NCBI GenBank assembly: GCA_004535785.1
Contig: SPIB01000001.1
Coordinates: 1,153,440-1,217,439, forward strand
Origin: Gammaproteobacteria bacterium LSUCC0112
Lineage (GTDB): Bacteria; Pseudomonadota; Gammaproteobacteria; Pseudomonadales; Pseudohongiellaceae
Reading direction: 5' to 3'
DNA length: 64,000 nucleotides
This document shows positions 40,217-51,274 of the stretch, one piece after another. Every line of letters starts with the position of its first letter. The first letter of the stretch is position 1. The position numbers were made by a program, and so were the translations under genes. The notes beneath the pieces are model-generated. The model ran no database searches, was not told where the DNA came from, and saw nothing but the letters and a program-made list of their open reading frames with translations.

Positions 40217-40894
40217 ATGTCAGAGACAAATTTGGATTTCAAGCAATTTTCTGAGCAACTAAAACAAGGTGCTGTTTCTGTCGGCGTTGATCTATCCAGT
40301 ACAGAAATCCAGTTACTGTTAGATTTTCTGGCATTACTTAACAAATGGAACAAAGCCTATAACTTGTCTGCAATCCGCAATCCGCAGGAAATGTTATCCC
40401 GGCATTTGTTGGATAGTTTGAGCCTGTTGCCGTTGTTGCGGGACTGCAGAAAAGCCGCTCTGACAGAACATTTCACTGTGTTGGATGTTGGCACTGGGCC
40501 AGGTCTGCCGGGGATCCCGCTGGCAATATGTATGCCTGATTCGGATTTCGCCCTACTGGATAGCAATGGGAAAAAGACCAGGTTTGTGTTTCAGGCATGT
40601 CTGGAGCTGGGCATAAAAAATGTCAAGGTATCGAACACGCGCATCGAAAACTACCAAAGTCCCTGCCAAGTTGATATTGTCGTGAGCCGGGCGTTTGCAT
40701 CACTTGCCGACTTTGCGCTGGGTTGTGACGCTGTTGCTGACACCAACACTCGTCTGATTGCCATGAAAGGGCAATACCCAACGCAAGAAATTGCCGACTT
40801 ACCCACAACATGGAATGTTATCCGCACGCACGCATTACAAATACCAGATTTGGATGGAGCAAGACACTTTATAGAACTTGCTAAAAAAAGCTGA
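40217..40894 (+). CDS. rsmG: 16S rRNA (guanine-527-N7)-methyltransferase
   Basis: A 225-residue SAM-dependent enzyme that methylates G527 of 16S rRNA; loss gives low-level streptomycin resistance in other species. The SAM loop is VLDVGTGPGLPGIPLA, preceded by KWNKAYNLSAIRNPQEMLSRHLLDS-type sequence and followed by SRAFASLADF. It starts directly after mnmG and lies 15 bases before parA. Confidence 0.96.
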   Translation: MSETNLDFKQFSEQLKQGAVSVGVDLSSTEIQLLLDFLALLNKWNKAYNLSAIRNPQEMLSRHLLDSLSLLPLLRDCRKAALTEHFTVLDVGTGPGLPGIPLAICMPDSDFALLDSNGKKTRFVFQACLELGIKNVKVSNTRIENYQSPCQVDIVVSRAFASLADFALGCDAVADTNTRLIAMKGQYPTQEIADLPTTWNVIRTHALQIPDLDGARHFIELAKKS

Positions 40895-40909
40895 AAAAAC
40901 AGATACTCA

Positions 40910-41728
40910 ATGCCGGTAACGGGTAGTGAATTAGCTCAGGTGAATCAGTTGACACGAATTATCGCGATAGCCAATCAGAAAGGTGGTGTGGGGAAAACAA
41001 CTACTTCTGTTAACCTGGCAGCGTCCTTGCAAGCAACCAAACGCCGAATTTTGCTGGTTGATATGGATCCGCAAGGCAACGCAACGATGGGAAGTGGCGT
41101 TGATAAAGCAGAACTCGACTATTCAATTTATGAGTTGCTGATGGGTGAATGCAGTTTTGACGATGCCAAAGTCACTGCTCCGGAAGCTGGTTTTGATATG
41201 TTGCCAGCAAATGGCGATCTTGTTGCTGCTGAGATAGAGCTTCTCGACAGGCCTCATCGAGAAAGAGTTCTTAAAAATATTTTGTTGTCCATCGCGGATA
41301 GATACGACTTTATTGTGATCGATTGCCCACCGTCATTGAACATGCTGACGCTGAATGCCTTGGTTGCCGCACAAGGAGTGATTATTCCTATGCAGTGCGA
41401 GTACTACGCTTTGGAGGGCTTGTCTGCGTTGATGGATACCATTTCTGCTATCAGTGCAACACATAATCCCGAGTTGAAAATAGAAGGCATTTTGCGCACC
41501 ATGTACGACCCCCGTAATAAACTGACAGTAGAAGTTTCGGGACAATTATTCAGTCACTTCGGTGACCGTGTTTACAGAACTGTTGTGCCCAGAAATGTCA
41601 GATTGGCAGAAGCACCAAGTTATGGTTTGCCAGTTTTGCAATACGACCGACAATCTCGGGGAGCTTTGGCATATCTTGCTTTGGCAGGCGAGATGATCAG
41701 GCGTCAAGAACAGCGCGCTGGCGCTTAA
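40910..41728 (+). CDS. parA: Chromosome partitioning ATPase ParA (Soj)
   Basis: This 272-residue deviant Walker ATPase moves ParB-parS complexes along the nucleoid. Walker A is NQKGGVGKTTT with the signature lysine, Walker A' is DMDPQGNATMG, and Walker B is VIDCPPS. The ATG at 40910 is used here, but a TTG at 40950 has a better RBS (AGGTGA) and gives the usual LTRIIAIANQKGG start; this choice is open. It is followed by parB after 26 bases. Confidence 0.95.
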   Translation: MPVTGSELAQVNQLTRIIAIANQKGGVGKTTTSVNLAASLQATKRRILLVDMDPQGNATMGSGVDKAELDYSIYELLMGECSFDDAKVTAPEAGFDMLPANGDLVAAEIELLDRPHRERVLKNILLSIADRYDFIVIDCPPSLNMLTLNALVAAQGVIIPMQCEYYALEGLSALMDTISAISATHNPELKIEGILRTMYDPRNKLTVEVSGQLFSHFGDRVYRTVVPRNVRLAEAPSYGLPVLQYDRQSRGALAYLALAGEMIRRQEQRAGA

Positions 41729-41754
41729 AACAAGGTTTTTAACAAGGCAATACC

Positions 41755-42651
41755 ATGTCAGGAAAGAAAAAACTGGGTCGCGGTCTGGATAAATTACTTG
41801 GCGGTATCGCTGCCAAAGCAAACGAAGCGCAAAACCTGGCACGGACAGATGATTCATCCAATGGGCTTGTAGACAGCGAGCTCAGGCATCTTCCCATTGA
41901 TCTGATTCAACGGGGAAAATACCAGCCTCGCACGGATATGCATGAAGAAGCCCTGCAGGAACTGGCCGATTCGATCAAGGTGCAAGGGGTGATGCAGCCC
42001 ATTGTTGTGCGGCCCGTTTCCGGTGATCGTTTTGAAATCATTGCAGGTGAGCGACGTTGGCGCGCAACTCAGATCGCTGGGCTTGATACGATTCCGGCCG
42101 TTATACGCTTGGTTGGTGATGAATCTGCGATCGCCATGGCACTGATAGAAAATATTCAGCGAGAGAATTTAAACCCGATTGAAGAAGCGATGGCACTCAA
42201 GCGGCTTCAGGAAGAGTTCAGTCTGACGCAACAGGAGGTCGCAGAAGCCGTCGGCAAATCAAGAACCACAGTAACAAATTTGCTTCGATTGATGTCGTTA
42301 AACCACGATGTCCGGCTAATGCTCGAGCGTGGTGATATCGAGATGGGCCACGCCAAAGCCTTATTGGGATTGCAACCAGAACAACAAAGTGAAGCCTCAA
42401 AAGCAGTCGCCGGCAAAGGATTGTCTGTTCGACAGACAGAAGCGATGGTTCGTAAGTTGCTGGATACAAAACCCGTAGAAAAACAGGAAGGTAGTCGGTT
42501 AGATCCGGATATCACCCGTCTTGAAGAGTCTCTTTCAGAGCGAATTGGTGCGAAGGTAGAGATTCAACACTCAAGCAAAGGATCAGGAAAGGTGACGCTC
42601 AGATACAACAGCCTGGATGAATTAGACGGAATACTTGCTCATATCAGGTAA
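41755..42651 (+). CDS. parB: Chromosome partitioning protein ParB (Spo0J)
   Basis: This 298-residue CTP-dependent clamp loads at parS. The N-terminal KKKLGRGLDKLLGG may be the ParA-activating peptide. The CTP-binding motifs GERRWRA and ENIQRENLNPIEEA are intact, then come a helix-turn-helix (VAEAVGKSRTTVTNLLRL) and the C-terminal dimer domain ending in TLRYNSLDELDGIL. Its likely sites are the two parS copies in recF. Confidence 0.97.
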   Translation: MSGKKKLGRGLDKLLGGIAAKANEAQNLARTDDSSNGLVDSELRHLPIDLIQRGKYQPRTDMHEEALQELADSIKVQGVMQPIVVRPVSGDRFEIIAGERRWRATQIAGLDTIPAVIRLVGDESAIAMALIENIQRENLNPIEEAMALKRLQEEFSLTQQEVAEAVGKSRTTVTNLLRLMSLNHDVRLMLERGDIEMGHAKALLGLQPEQQSEASKAVAGKGLSVRQTEAMVRKLLDTKPVEKQEGSRLDPDITRLEESLSERIGAKVEIQHSSKGSGKVTLRYNSLDELDGILAHIR

Positions 42652-42669
42652 ACAGTGCGTATTATCGTG

Positions 42670-42698
42670 TTGATCGGCTGGCATTTAATCCATATAAT
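42670..42698 (+). promoter_or_regulatory. Promoter of the ATP synthase operon
   Basis: TTGATC, a 17-base spacer, and a perfect TATAAT at 42693-42698 make a good sigma-70 promoter. Transcription would start near 42705, about 58 bases before atpI. Confidence 0.72.
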
Positions 42699-42762
42699 GC
42701 GCACCTCGAAAAGGGGAACGGAAGCCAAAATACAAGAGAGCTTTTGACGACAAATCATAACG

Positions 42763-43152
42763 ATGTCAACAATAAAAGCTCCTCCCATATATAAAGTTAC
42801 TGCCTACCAGTTGATGTTGATAACGGCTTTGTCATTAGCCTTATTAATGCTGTCAGGCTGGGTCAGTGCGTATTCATTACTGATCGGTGGTTTGCTTTCA
42901 GCTTTACCCGGCGCGTTGTTTGCGAGTCGTGTGTTTAAATACCGGGGCGCCAGGGCGGCACAAAAAATTGTTAAAGAGTTATACACCGGCCAAGTATTAA
43001 AGCTGGTGTCGGTAAGTGCGGGCTTTGCATTGTGTTTTATCTTTGTTAACCCACTGAATATTGTGGCATTATTTTCAGGATTTGTTCTGGTACACATAAC
43101 AGGCGTGCTTGTGTTTGTCCGCGTAAGCAAACCTGACCGGTACAACCCGTAA
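42763..43152 (+). CDS. atpI: ATP synthase assembly protein AtpI
   Basis: A 129-residue membrane protein with four predicted helices (about residues 14-31, 37-52, 77-95 and 100-118). Position at the head of the atp operon and the GGLLSALPGALFASRVFKYRGARAAQ segment identify AtpI. It is thought to help c-ring assembly or magnesium handling; it is not needed for activity in E. coli. Sequence conservation is low in the family, so position is much of the evidence. Confidence 0.88.
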   Translation: MSTIKAPPIYKVTAYQLMLITALSLALLMLSGWVSAYSLLIGGLLSALPGALFASRVFKYRGARAAQKIVKELYTGQVLKLVSVSAGFALCFIFVNPLNIVALFSGFVLVHITGVLVFVRVSKPDRYNP

Positions 43153-43166
43153 AATCGGCAAACTGA

Positions 43167-44048
<882 letters not shown>

Positions 44049-44094
44049 ACCCTTAATTTTTTGTTAGACCTTTTGTTAAATCTTGGAGAAAAAA

Positions 44095-44340
44095 ATGGAA
44101 ACTATTCAGGCATTTTCTGTAATCGCAATCGCCCTCATTTTCGGCCTGTGTGGCGCTGGTACAGCGGTTGCATTCGGTAATCTGGGTGGCAAGCTCATTG
44201 AAAGCTCAGCACGTCAGCCAGAACTCGCTCCCAAATTGCAGGTTCAGTTCTTCCTGGTGGCCGGTTTCGTAGACGTAATCTCGATCATCGGCGTGGGCGT
44301 TTCTTTCATGGTTATGTTCGCGAATCCTTTCGTCGGTTAA
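44095..44340 (+). CDS. atpE: ATP synthase F0 subunit c
   Basis: An 81-residue hairpin of two helices that forms the rotor ring. The ion-carrying acid is Asp60 in AGFVDVISIIG, and the sodium-type Gln/Glu-Thr set is absent, so it is a proton type. The polar loop is ARQPEL. The start is ATG 44095, just after GGAGAAAAAA. The upstream 40 bases are T-rich with the repeat TTTTGTTA (44059-44066 and 44071-44078), like the translation enhancer of E. coli atpE. A hairpin follows the gene. Confidence 0.97.
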   Translation: METIQAFSVIAIALIFGLCGAGTAVAFGNLGGKLIESSARQPELAPKLQVQFFLVAGFVDVISIIGVGVSFMVMFANPFVG

Positions 44341-44346
44341 TCGAAC

Positions 44347-44367
44347 GCTTGAAACAATTTTTCAAGC
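44347..44367 (+). other. Hairpin between atpE and atpF
   Basis: GCTTGAAA and TTTCAAGC form a perfect 8-bp stem around CAATT just after the atpE stop. No T-run follows. It may stabilise the atpE part of the mRNA and so support its higher yield (inference). Confidence 0.45.
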
Positions 44368-44397
44368 CAAGCGAATAACTAACGCAGAGGTGACACC

Positions 44398-44868
44398 ATG
44401 AATCTTAATGCAACCATATTAGGCCAAACGATAGCTTTTGCTGTCTTTGTCTGGTTCTGTCTGAAGTATGTTTGGCCACCAATCATCACTGCATTGTCAG
44501 AACGACAGAAAAAGATTGCTGATGGTCTGGAAGCGGCTGACAGAGCGCAGCGCGACCTGAATTTGGCGCAGAACAAAGCGGCTGATGAGCTTCGCGAGGC
44601 GAAGGTCAAAAGTGCTGAAATCATTGATATGGCAAATAAACGCGCCAGTCAGATTGTCGATGAAGCCAAAGACAAGGCGCGCGATGAAGGTCAGCGTTTA
44701 ATCGCGGGCGCCAGAGCAGAAATAGAGATGGAAGTTCAGCGAGCTCGCGAAGCGTTGCGTACGCAAGTCGCCGCAATTGTGATTGCTGGTGCTGAGAAGA
44801 TTCTCGAGACATCGGTCGATCAGGCAGCAAACGAAGAGCTGGTTAAAAAACTCGCATCTGAGTTATAG
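44398..44868 (+). CDS. atpF: ATP synthase F0 subunit b
   Basis: A 156-residue stator subunit: one N-terminal helix (about residues 5-25, [21 protein letters not shown]) and a long charged helix that forms a right-handed coiled coil with a second b chain. The hinge and C-terminal region bind the delta subunit. An RBS (GAGG) lies just before the ATG. Length equals the E. coli subunit. Confidence 0.97.
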   Translation: MNLNATILGQTIAFAVFVWFCLKYVWPPIITALSERQKKIADGLEAADRAQRDLNLAQNKAADELREAKVKSAEIIDMANKRASQIVDEAKDKARDEGQRLIAGARAEIEMEVQRAREALRTQVAAIVIAGAEKILETSVDQAANEELVKKLASEL

Positions 44869-44879
44869 GCGAACATACG

Positions 44880-45416
44880 ATGGCAGAGTCAATAACATTA
44901 GCGCGGCCTTACGCAAACGCAGCATTTGAAGTCGCTGCGGCAGATAACGCCCTGGCTCAATGGTCACACATGCTGAAAACACTGGCGGCGGTCACGTCAC
45001 AGGCAAAAATCAGTGAACTGTTGAAAAGCCCGGCCCTGACTGCTGAAAAGCAGTCAGATGCATTGCTGTTTATCTGCGGAGACTCTGTCTCCAGCAAAGG
45101 CAGCAACATGGTCAGGTTGCTGGCTGAAAACCGCCGGCTCGCCTTGCTTCCTCAGATATCAGAACTTTTTGACGCGCTGAAAGACGCTCGCGAAAAAAGC
45201 ATCGACGTCGAAGTGTCTACGGCGTATGCACTCAGTGACGCGGTGGTAGCAAGTCTGACCGCGGCGCTGGAAAAGCGTCTGGACCGCACAGTCAAGCTGC
45301 ACAGCACGGTGAACAGGCAGCTTATCGGGGGCGTAGTCATACGAGCAGGAGATACTGTCATCGACAATTCTGTTCGTGGAAAACTGAACAAATTAGCCGA
45401 ATCATTGAGTTCCTAG
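44880..45416 (+). CDS. atpH: ATP synthase F1 subunit delta
   Basis: A 178-residue stator protein that joins subunit b to the top of F1. The N-terminal helical domain starts [12 protein letters not shown], and the C-terminal domain has the family mark [23 protein letters not shown]. It starts 11 bases after atpF and ends 25 before atpA. Confidence 0.97.
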   Translation: MAESITLARPYANAAFEVAAADNALAQWSHMLKTLAAVTSQAKISELLKSPALTAEKQSDALLFICGDSVSSKGSNMVRLLAENRRLALLPQISELFDALKDAREKSIDVEVSTAYALSDAVVASLTAALEKRLDRTVKLHSTVNRQLIGGVVIRAGDTVIDNSVRGKLNKLAESLSS

Positions 45417-45441
45417 ACCATCTGGGAATGAGGGAAAAAGC

Positions 45442-46986
45442 ATGCAACAACTGAATCCGTCAGAAATCAGTGAAATTATTAAACAGAGAATCGATAGTCT
45501 CGACGTTTCTGTGCAGGCAAAAAACGAAGGTACTATCGTCAGCGTTTCTGACGGTATCGTTCGTATTCATGGCCTTGCCGATGTTATGTACGGTGAGATG
45601 ATTGAGTTTGAAGGTGGCCTGTTCGGTATGGCACTTAACCTGGAGCGTGACTCCGTAGGTGCTGTTGTGCTGGGTGACTATAAAGGGTTGGCAGAAGGCC
45701 AGTCCTGCCGTTGCACAAGCCGTATTCTTGAAGTTCCCGTCGGCCCGGAACTGGAAGGCCGCGTTATTGACGCCTTGGGTAACCCTATCGACGGTAAAGG
45801 CGCCATCAATGCCAAACTGACCTCCCCGGTTGAGAAAGTTGCTCCCGGTGTAATTGCACGTAAGTCAGTTGATCAGCCAGTACAGACTGGTCTGAAAGCA
45901 ATTGATGCGATGGTGCCTATTGGTCGTGGACAGCGAGAGTTGATCATTGGAGACCGACAGGTCGGTAAAACTGCGGTCGCTATCGACGCTATCATCAACC
46001 AGAAGGGCAAAGGCGTTAAGTGCGTCTACGTGGCGATTGGTCAGAAGCAATCATCTATCGCCAACGTGGTAAGCAAACTCGAAGAGCACGGCGCAATGGA
46101 ATACACCATTGTTGTTGCGGCTAGCGCATCTGACCCAGCATCCATGCAATACCTCGCACCTTACTCAGGCTGCTCAATGGGTGAGTACTACCGCGACCGT
46201 GGTCAGGACGCCCTGATCATTTATGACGACCTGACCAAACAAGCCTGGGCATACCGTCAGATTTCTCTGTTGTTGCGTCGTCCGCCGGGTCGTGAAGCGT
46301 ATCCTGGCGACGTGTTCTATTTGCACTCACGTCTGCTGGAGCGTGCATCACGCGTCAGCGCTGAATACGTTGAACAGTTCACCAACGGTGAAGTAAAAGG
46401 CCAGACAGGCTCATTGACCGCGCTGCCTATTATTGAAACTCAGGCCGGTGACGTGTCTGCTTTCGTTCCAACCAACGTGATTTCTATCACTGACGGTCAG
46501 ATCTTCCTGGAAACCAACCTGTTTAACGCCGGTATTCGTCCTGCGATTAACGCCGGTCTGTCCGTTTCCCGTGTAGGTGGTGCGGCTCAAACCAAGATTA
46601 TCAAGAAGCTGGGTGGTGGTATCCGTATCGCGCTGGCTCAGTACCGTGAATTGGCGGCATTTGCACAATTCGCATCTGATCTGGACGAAGCTACCCGCGC
46701 ACAGCTGGAACATGGTCAGCGTGTGACTGAGTTGATGAAGCAAGGTCAATACTCCCCAATGTCAGTTGCTGAAATGGCGCTGGTGTTGTTCGCTGCCAAC
46801 GAAGGTTTCCTGAAAGATGTGGAACTCACGAAAGTAGTTGCATTTGAAAAGGCGCTGCTGTCCTACGCCAAGAGCCAGAACGCTGAGCTGCTCGCCAGTG
46901 TGAACGCCAAGCCGGACTACAATGATGATATCGCTTCTAAATTTAAAGCGATGATTCAGCAGTTCAAAGCAACACAAACCTGGTAA
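45442..46986 (+). CDS. atpA: ATP synthase F1 subunit alpha
   Basis: A 514-residue non-catalytic nucleotide-binding subunit of F1. The P-loop is [13 protein letters not shown], the arginine finger lies in the VGGAAQTK region (SRVGGAAQ), and the N-terminal membrane-contact helix begins with [14 protein letters not shown]. Its codon use is more biased to abundant-tRNA codons than neighbouring genes, as expected of a highly expressed gene. Confidence 0.98.
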   Translation: MQQLNPSEISEIIKQRIDSLDVSVQAKNEGTIVSVSDGIVRIHGLADVMYGEMIEFEGGLFGMALNLERDSVGAVVLGDYKGLAEGQSCRCTSRILEVPVGPELEGRVIDALGNPIDGKGAINAKLTSPVEKVAPGVIARKSVDQPVQTGLKAIDAMVPIGRGQRELIIGDRQVGKTAVAIDAIINQKGKGVKCVYVAIGQKQSSIANVVSKLEEHGAMEYTIVVAASASDPASMQYLAPYSGCSMGEYYRDRGQDALIIYDDLTKQAWAYRQISLLLRRPPGREAYPGDVFYLHSRLLERASRVSAEYVEQFTNGEVKGQTGSLTALPIIETQAGDVSAFVPTNVISITDGQIFLETNLFNAGIRPAINAGLSVSRVGGAAQTKIIKKLGGGIRIALAQYRELAAFAQFASDLDEATRAQLEHGQRVTELMKQGQYSPMSVAEMALVLFAANEGFLKDVELTKVVAFEKALLSYAKSQNAELLASVNAKPDYNDDIASKFKAMIQQFKATQTW

Positions 46987-47022
46987 AACCCAGACCTGGT
47001 AATTTTTGGTAGGCGGTGAATT

Positions 47023-47883
47023 ATGGCTGGTGGTAAAGAGATTCGTGGCAAGATCTCCAGCATCAATAACACGCGGAAAATAACCAGTGCCATGGAAATG
47101 GTTTCTGCGTCGAAGATGCGTAAATCTCAGGAGCGCATGGCGTTGGGCAAACCCTACGCCACGCACATCCGTAATGTGATTGGTCACGTGGCAAACGCGA
47201 ATCCTGAGTATCGGCACGTGTATTTCACCACGCGTGACGTTAAACGCGTTGCTTACATTGTTGTGTCTTCAGACCGCGGCCTGTGCGGCGGTCTGAATAT
47301 CAATGCTTTCAAAGCGGCAGTTAAAGAAATCGCAGCTTGGCGTAAACAAGATGTTGGCGTTGAGTTCTGTGCAGTTGGAGCCAAAGCAGCAACATTTTTT
47401 AATAGCTATGGTGGAAAAGTAGTGGCGTCCATTAGAGGACTGGGTGATGCACCTGAGCTTAATCAGGTCATTGGTGCAGTTAAAGTCATGCTGGACAAAT
47501 TTACGTCAGGTGAAATTGATCGTTTGTATCTGGTCAATAATACCTTTGTGAACACCATGACTCAAAAGCCGGTAGTATCACAACTCTTGCCTTTGCTGCC
47601 ATCGGAAGACAAGTCGTTGAAGCATCACTGGGATTACATTTATGAGCCCCAGCCAGAATCATTGTTGGATGGTTTGTTGAATCGATTTATTGAAACACAG
47701 GTTTATCAAGGTGTTGTCGAGAACATAGCCTGTGAGCAAGCTGCTCGAATGCTTGCCATGAAAAACGCAACAGAAAACGCCGGAGAACTGATAGAAAAAC
47801 TTGGCCTGATTTATAACAAAGCGCGTCAGGCGTCTATCACACAAGAGCTTTCAGAGATTGTTAGCGGTGCGGCCGCGGTTTAA
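47023..47883 (+). CDS. atpG: ATP synthase F1 subunit gamma
   Basis: The 286-residue rotor shaft of F1. It begins with [32 protein letters not shown] sequence and ends with [20 protein letters not shown], the two long helices of the coiled shaft. [11 protein letters not shown] is the conserved loop. It lies between atpA and atpD. Confidence 0.98.
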   Translation: MAGGKEIRGKISSINNTRKITSAMEMVSASKMRKSQERMALGKPYATHIRNVIGHVANANPEYRHVYFTTRDVKRVAYIVVSSDRGLCGGLNINAFKAAVKEIAAWRKQDVGVEFCAVGAKAATFFNSYGGKVVASIRGLGDAPELNQVIGAVKVMLDKFTSGEIDRLYLVNNTFVNTMTQKPVVSQLLPLLPSEDKSLKHHWDYIYEPQPESLLDGLLNRFIETQVYQGVVENIACEQAARMLAMKNATENAGELIEKLGLIYNKARQASITQELSEIVSGAAAV

Positions 47884-47918
47884 GTGCTCACGGCAGACAT
47901 TGAATTTAACCAGATTGA

Positions 47919-49349
<1,431 letters not shown>

Positions 49350-49384
49350 ACCGCCTGACCAACGTGTAAACAGAGAGTATTAAT

Positions 49385-49798
49385 ATGGCGATGACAATGC
49401 AGTGCGACATCGTAAGTGCCGAGAAGCAGATTTTCTCAGGTATGGTCGAAATGGTTGTTGCAACCGGCACACTTGGTGACCTGGGTGTAGTTTACGGACA
49501 CGCACCGTTGTTAACCCAACTCATACCAGGCCCGGTGCGTTGTGTTCTTAGTGGTGGCGCAGAAGAGATTTACTACGTTTCTGGTGGTTATCTCGAAGTG
49601 CAGAGCATGACAGTCACGGTGTTGGCTGATACTGCACAGCGGGCGTCCGATCTGGATGAAGCTGCAGCACAACAAGCCATTGACGATGTACAAAAAGCAA
49701 TTGCCAATAAGGATGCTGAGTTCGAATATTCGCGCGCAGCAGTTCAACTCGCAGAAGCGGTTGCACAATTACGTGCGTTGAAGCAATTGCGAAAGTAA
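49385..49798 (+). CDS. atpC: ATP synthase F1 subunit epsilon
   Basis: A 137-residue central-stalk subunit that can inhibit ATP hydrolysis. The beta-sandwich begins [15 protein letters not shown], has [12 protein letters not shown], and the C-terminal helical hairpin begins near [12 protein letters not shown]. It is the last gene of the operon and is followed by a terminator 28 bases on. Confidence 0.97.
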   Translation: MAMTMQCDIVSAEKQIFSGMVEMVVATGTLGDLGVVYGHAPLLTQLIPGPVRCVLSGGAEEIYYVSGGYLEVQSMTVTVLADTAQRASDLDEAAAQQAIDDVQKAIANKDAEFEYSRAAVQLAEAVAQLRALKQLRK

Positions 49799-49826
49799 GA
49801 TTTTGTCAGTGAAAAGTGACTTGAAA

Positions 49827-49855
49827 AAGGGTAGCCTGATAGCTGCCCTTTTTTT
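49827..49855 (+). terminator. Rho-independent terminator of the atp operon
   Basis: AAGGGTAGC and GCTGCCCTT pair (9 bp, one G-U) around CTGATA, followed by a T-run. It lies between atpC and glmU, so glmU probably has its own promoter or relies on read-through. Confidence 0.88.
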
Positions 49856-49879
49856 ATGGATTAATTTTCGGGTGTTTTT

Positions 49880-51262
49880 ATGCAAACAGACGTCGTAGTG
49901 TTGGCCGCAGGTAAAGGCACCCGCATGTATTCCGACCTGCCCAAAGTGCTTCATGCCTTGGCCGGTAAACCCATGCTGACGCATGTACTTGATACAGTGA
50001 GTGCGCTGGAGCCCCACAACATACATCTGGTGACTGGTTTTCAGTCTGAACTGATCAAACAACACTACGCCAAAACCAACTATGCCCGACGAGTGCATTG
50101 GGTAGAACAAACAGAACAACTGGGTACCGGCCACGCTGTTATGCAGGCAGTCCCAACCATCAATGATGATGCCATGGTCCTTGTGCTGTATGGCGATGTT
50201 CCCCTGATCAAAGTAGAAAATCTCCAAAAATTGATAAACATTGCATCACACACCGGAGTCGCGGTGCTCACGCTGGATACTCCGACTCCGGGCGGACTCG
50301 GGCGAATCATTCGAAACAACCGTCAGCAGATCGTTGCCATTGTTGAAGAAAAAGATGCCGACGATGAGCAGCGGAAAATACGTGAGATAAACAGCGGTAT
50401 CATGGCGTTCAAGGCCAACATGCTTAAGCAATGGCTGCAGAAACTGAATACCAATAATGCGCAGGGTGAATACTATCTGACCGATGTTATTGCATTTGCC
50501 CATGCAGAAGGGGTGATCATTGGCAATGTGCAAACCAGCGACTGTGATGAAGTTCAGGGCATCAATGATCGATTACAACTGACCGAGCTTGAACGAAGTT
50601 ATCAAATACGGCGCGCGCGTGAGCTGGCAAAATCAGGCGTCACTATCGCCGATACTGCAAGACTAGATATACGCGGGGAGTTGCACATCGGGCGTGATAC
50701 GACTCTTGATGTCAATGTGATCTTTGAGGGCACAAATCGCCTCGGTAATCGTGTCAGGATAGGCCCCAATGTGGTGTTGATTAATTGTGAAATTGGTGAC
50801 AACTGCCACATCCTGGCGAACAGCCATTTGGAAAGCGTTGTTATCGAGGAAAACTGTAGCGTAGGACCTTTTGCCCGGTTACGGCCAGGAACCGCACTGA
50901 AAAAGGGCGCCAAAATTGGCAATTTTGTTGAGACCAAAAAAGCCACAATTGGTGCCGGCAGTAAAGTCAGCCATTTAAGTTATGTGGGCGACGCAGAACT
51001 GGGTGCCGATGTAAATGTGGGAGCCGGCACTATTACTTGTAATTATGATGGTGTTAACAAGTTTAAGACGATCCTCAAGGATGGTGTATTTGTTGGCTCA
51101 AATACTGCCTTGGTCGCACCAGTAACGGTGGGGACAAACGCAACAATCGGTGCAGGCTCAGTCATTACCTCTGACGTGCCTGATCAGGATCTTGCCGTAG
51201 CCCGAGGCAAACAAAAAAATATCAGCGGCTGGAAACGACCAGTCAAGATAACAGCAGAATAA
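49880..51262 (+). CDS. glmU: Bifunctional GlcNAc-1-P uridyltransferase / GlcN-1-P acetyltransferase
   Basis: This 460-residue enzyme makes UDP-GlcNAc for peptidoglycan and LPS. The N-terminal uridyltransferase has LAAGKGTRMYSDLPKVLH and a pyrimidine-binding GTGHAVMQA. From about residue 255 a left-handed beta-helix with hexapeptide repeats forms the acetyltransferase domain, including VGAGTITCNYDGVNK. It starts 25 bases after the atp terminator and is followed by glmS after 12 bases. Confidence 0.97.
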   Translation: MQTDVVVLAAGKGTRMYSDLPKVLHALAGKPMLTHVLDTVSALEPHNIHLVTGFQSELIKQHYAKTNYARRVHWVEQTEQLGTGHAVMQAVPTINDDAMVLVLYGDVPLIKVENLQKLINIASHTGVAVLTLDTPTPGGLGRIIRNNRQQIVAIVEEKDADDEQRKIREINSGIMAFKANMLKQWLQKLNTNNAQGEYYLTDVIAFAHAEGVIIGNVQTSDCDEVQGINDRLQLTELERSYQIRRARELAKSGVTIADTARLDIRGELHIGRDTTLDVNVIFEGTNRLGNRVRIGPNVVLINCEIGDNCHILANSHLESVVIEENCSVGPFARLRPGTALKKGAKIGNFVETKKATIGAGSKVSHLSYVGDAELGADVNVGAGTITCNYDGVNKFKTILKDGVFVGSNTALVAPVTVGTNATIGAGSVITSDVPDQDLAVARGKQKNISGWKRPVKITAE

Positions 51263-51274
51263 AGGACAGCTATC

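Noticed and set aside
51263..51274. glmS ribozyme or other riboswitch before glmS
   Set aside because: Only 12 bases part glmU and glmS, so there is no room; none expected in this group.
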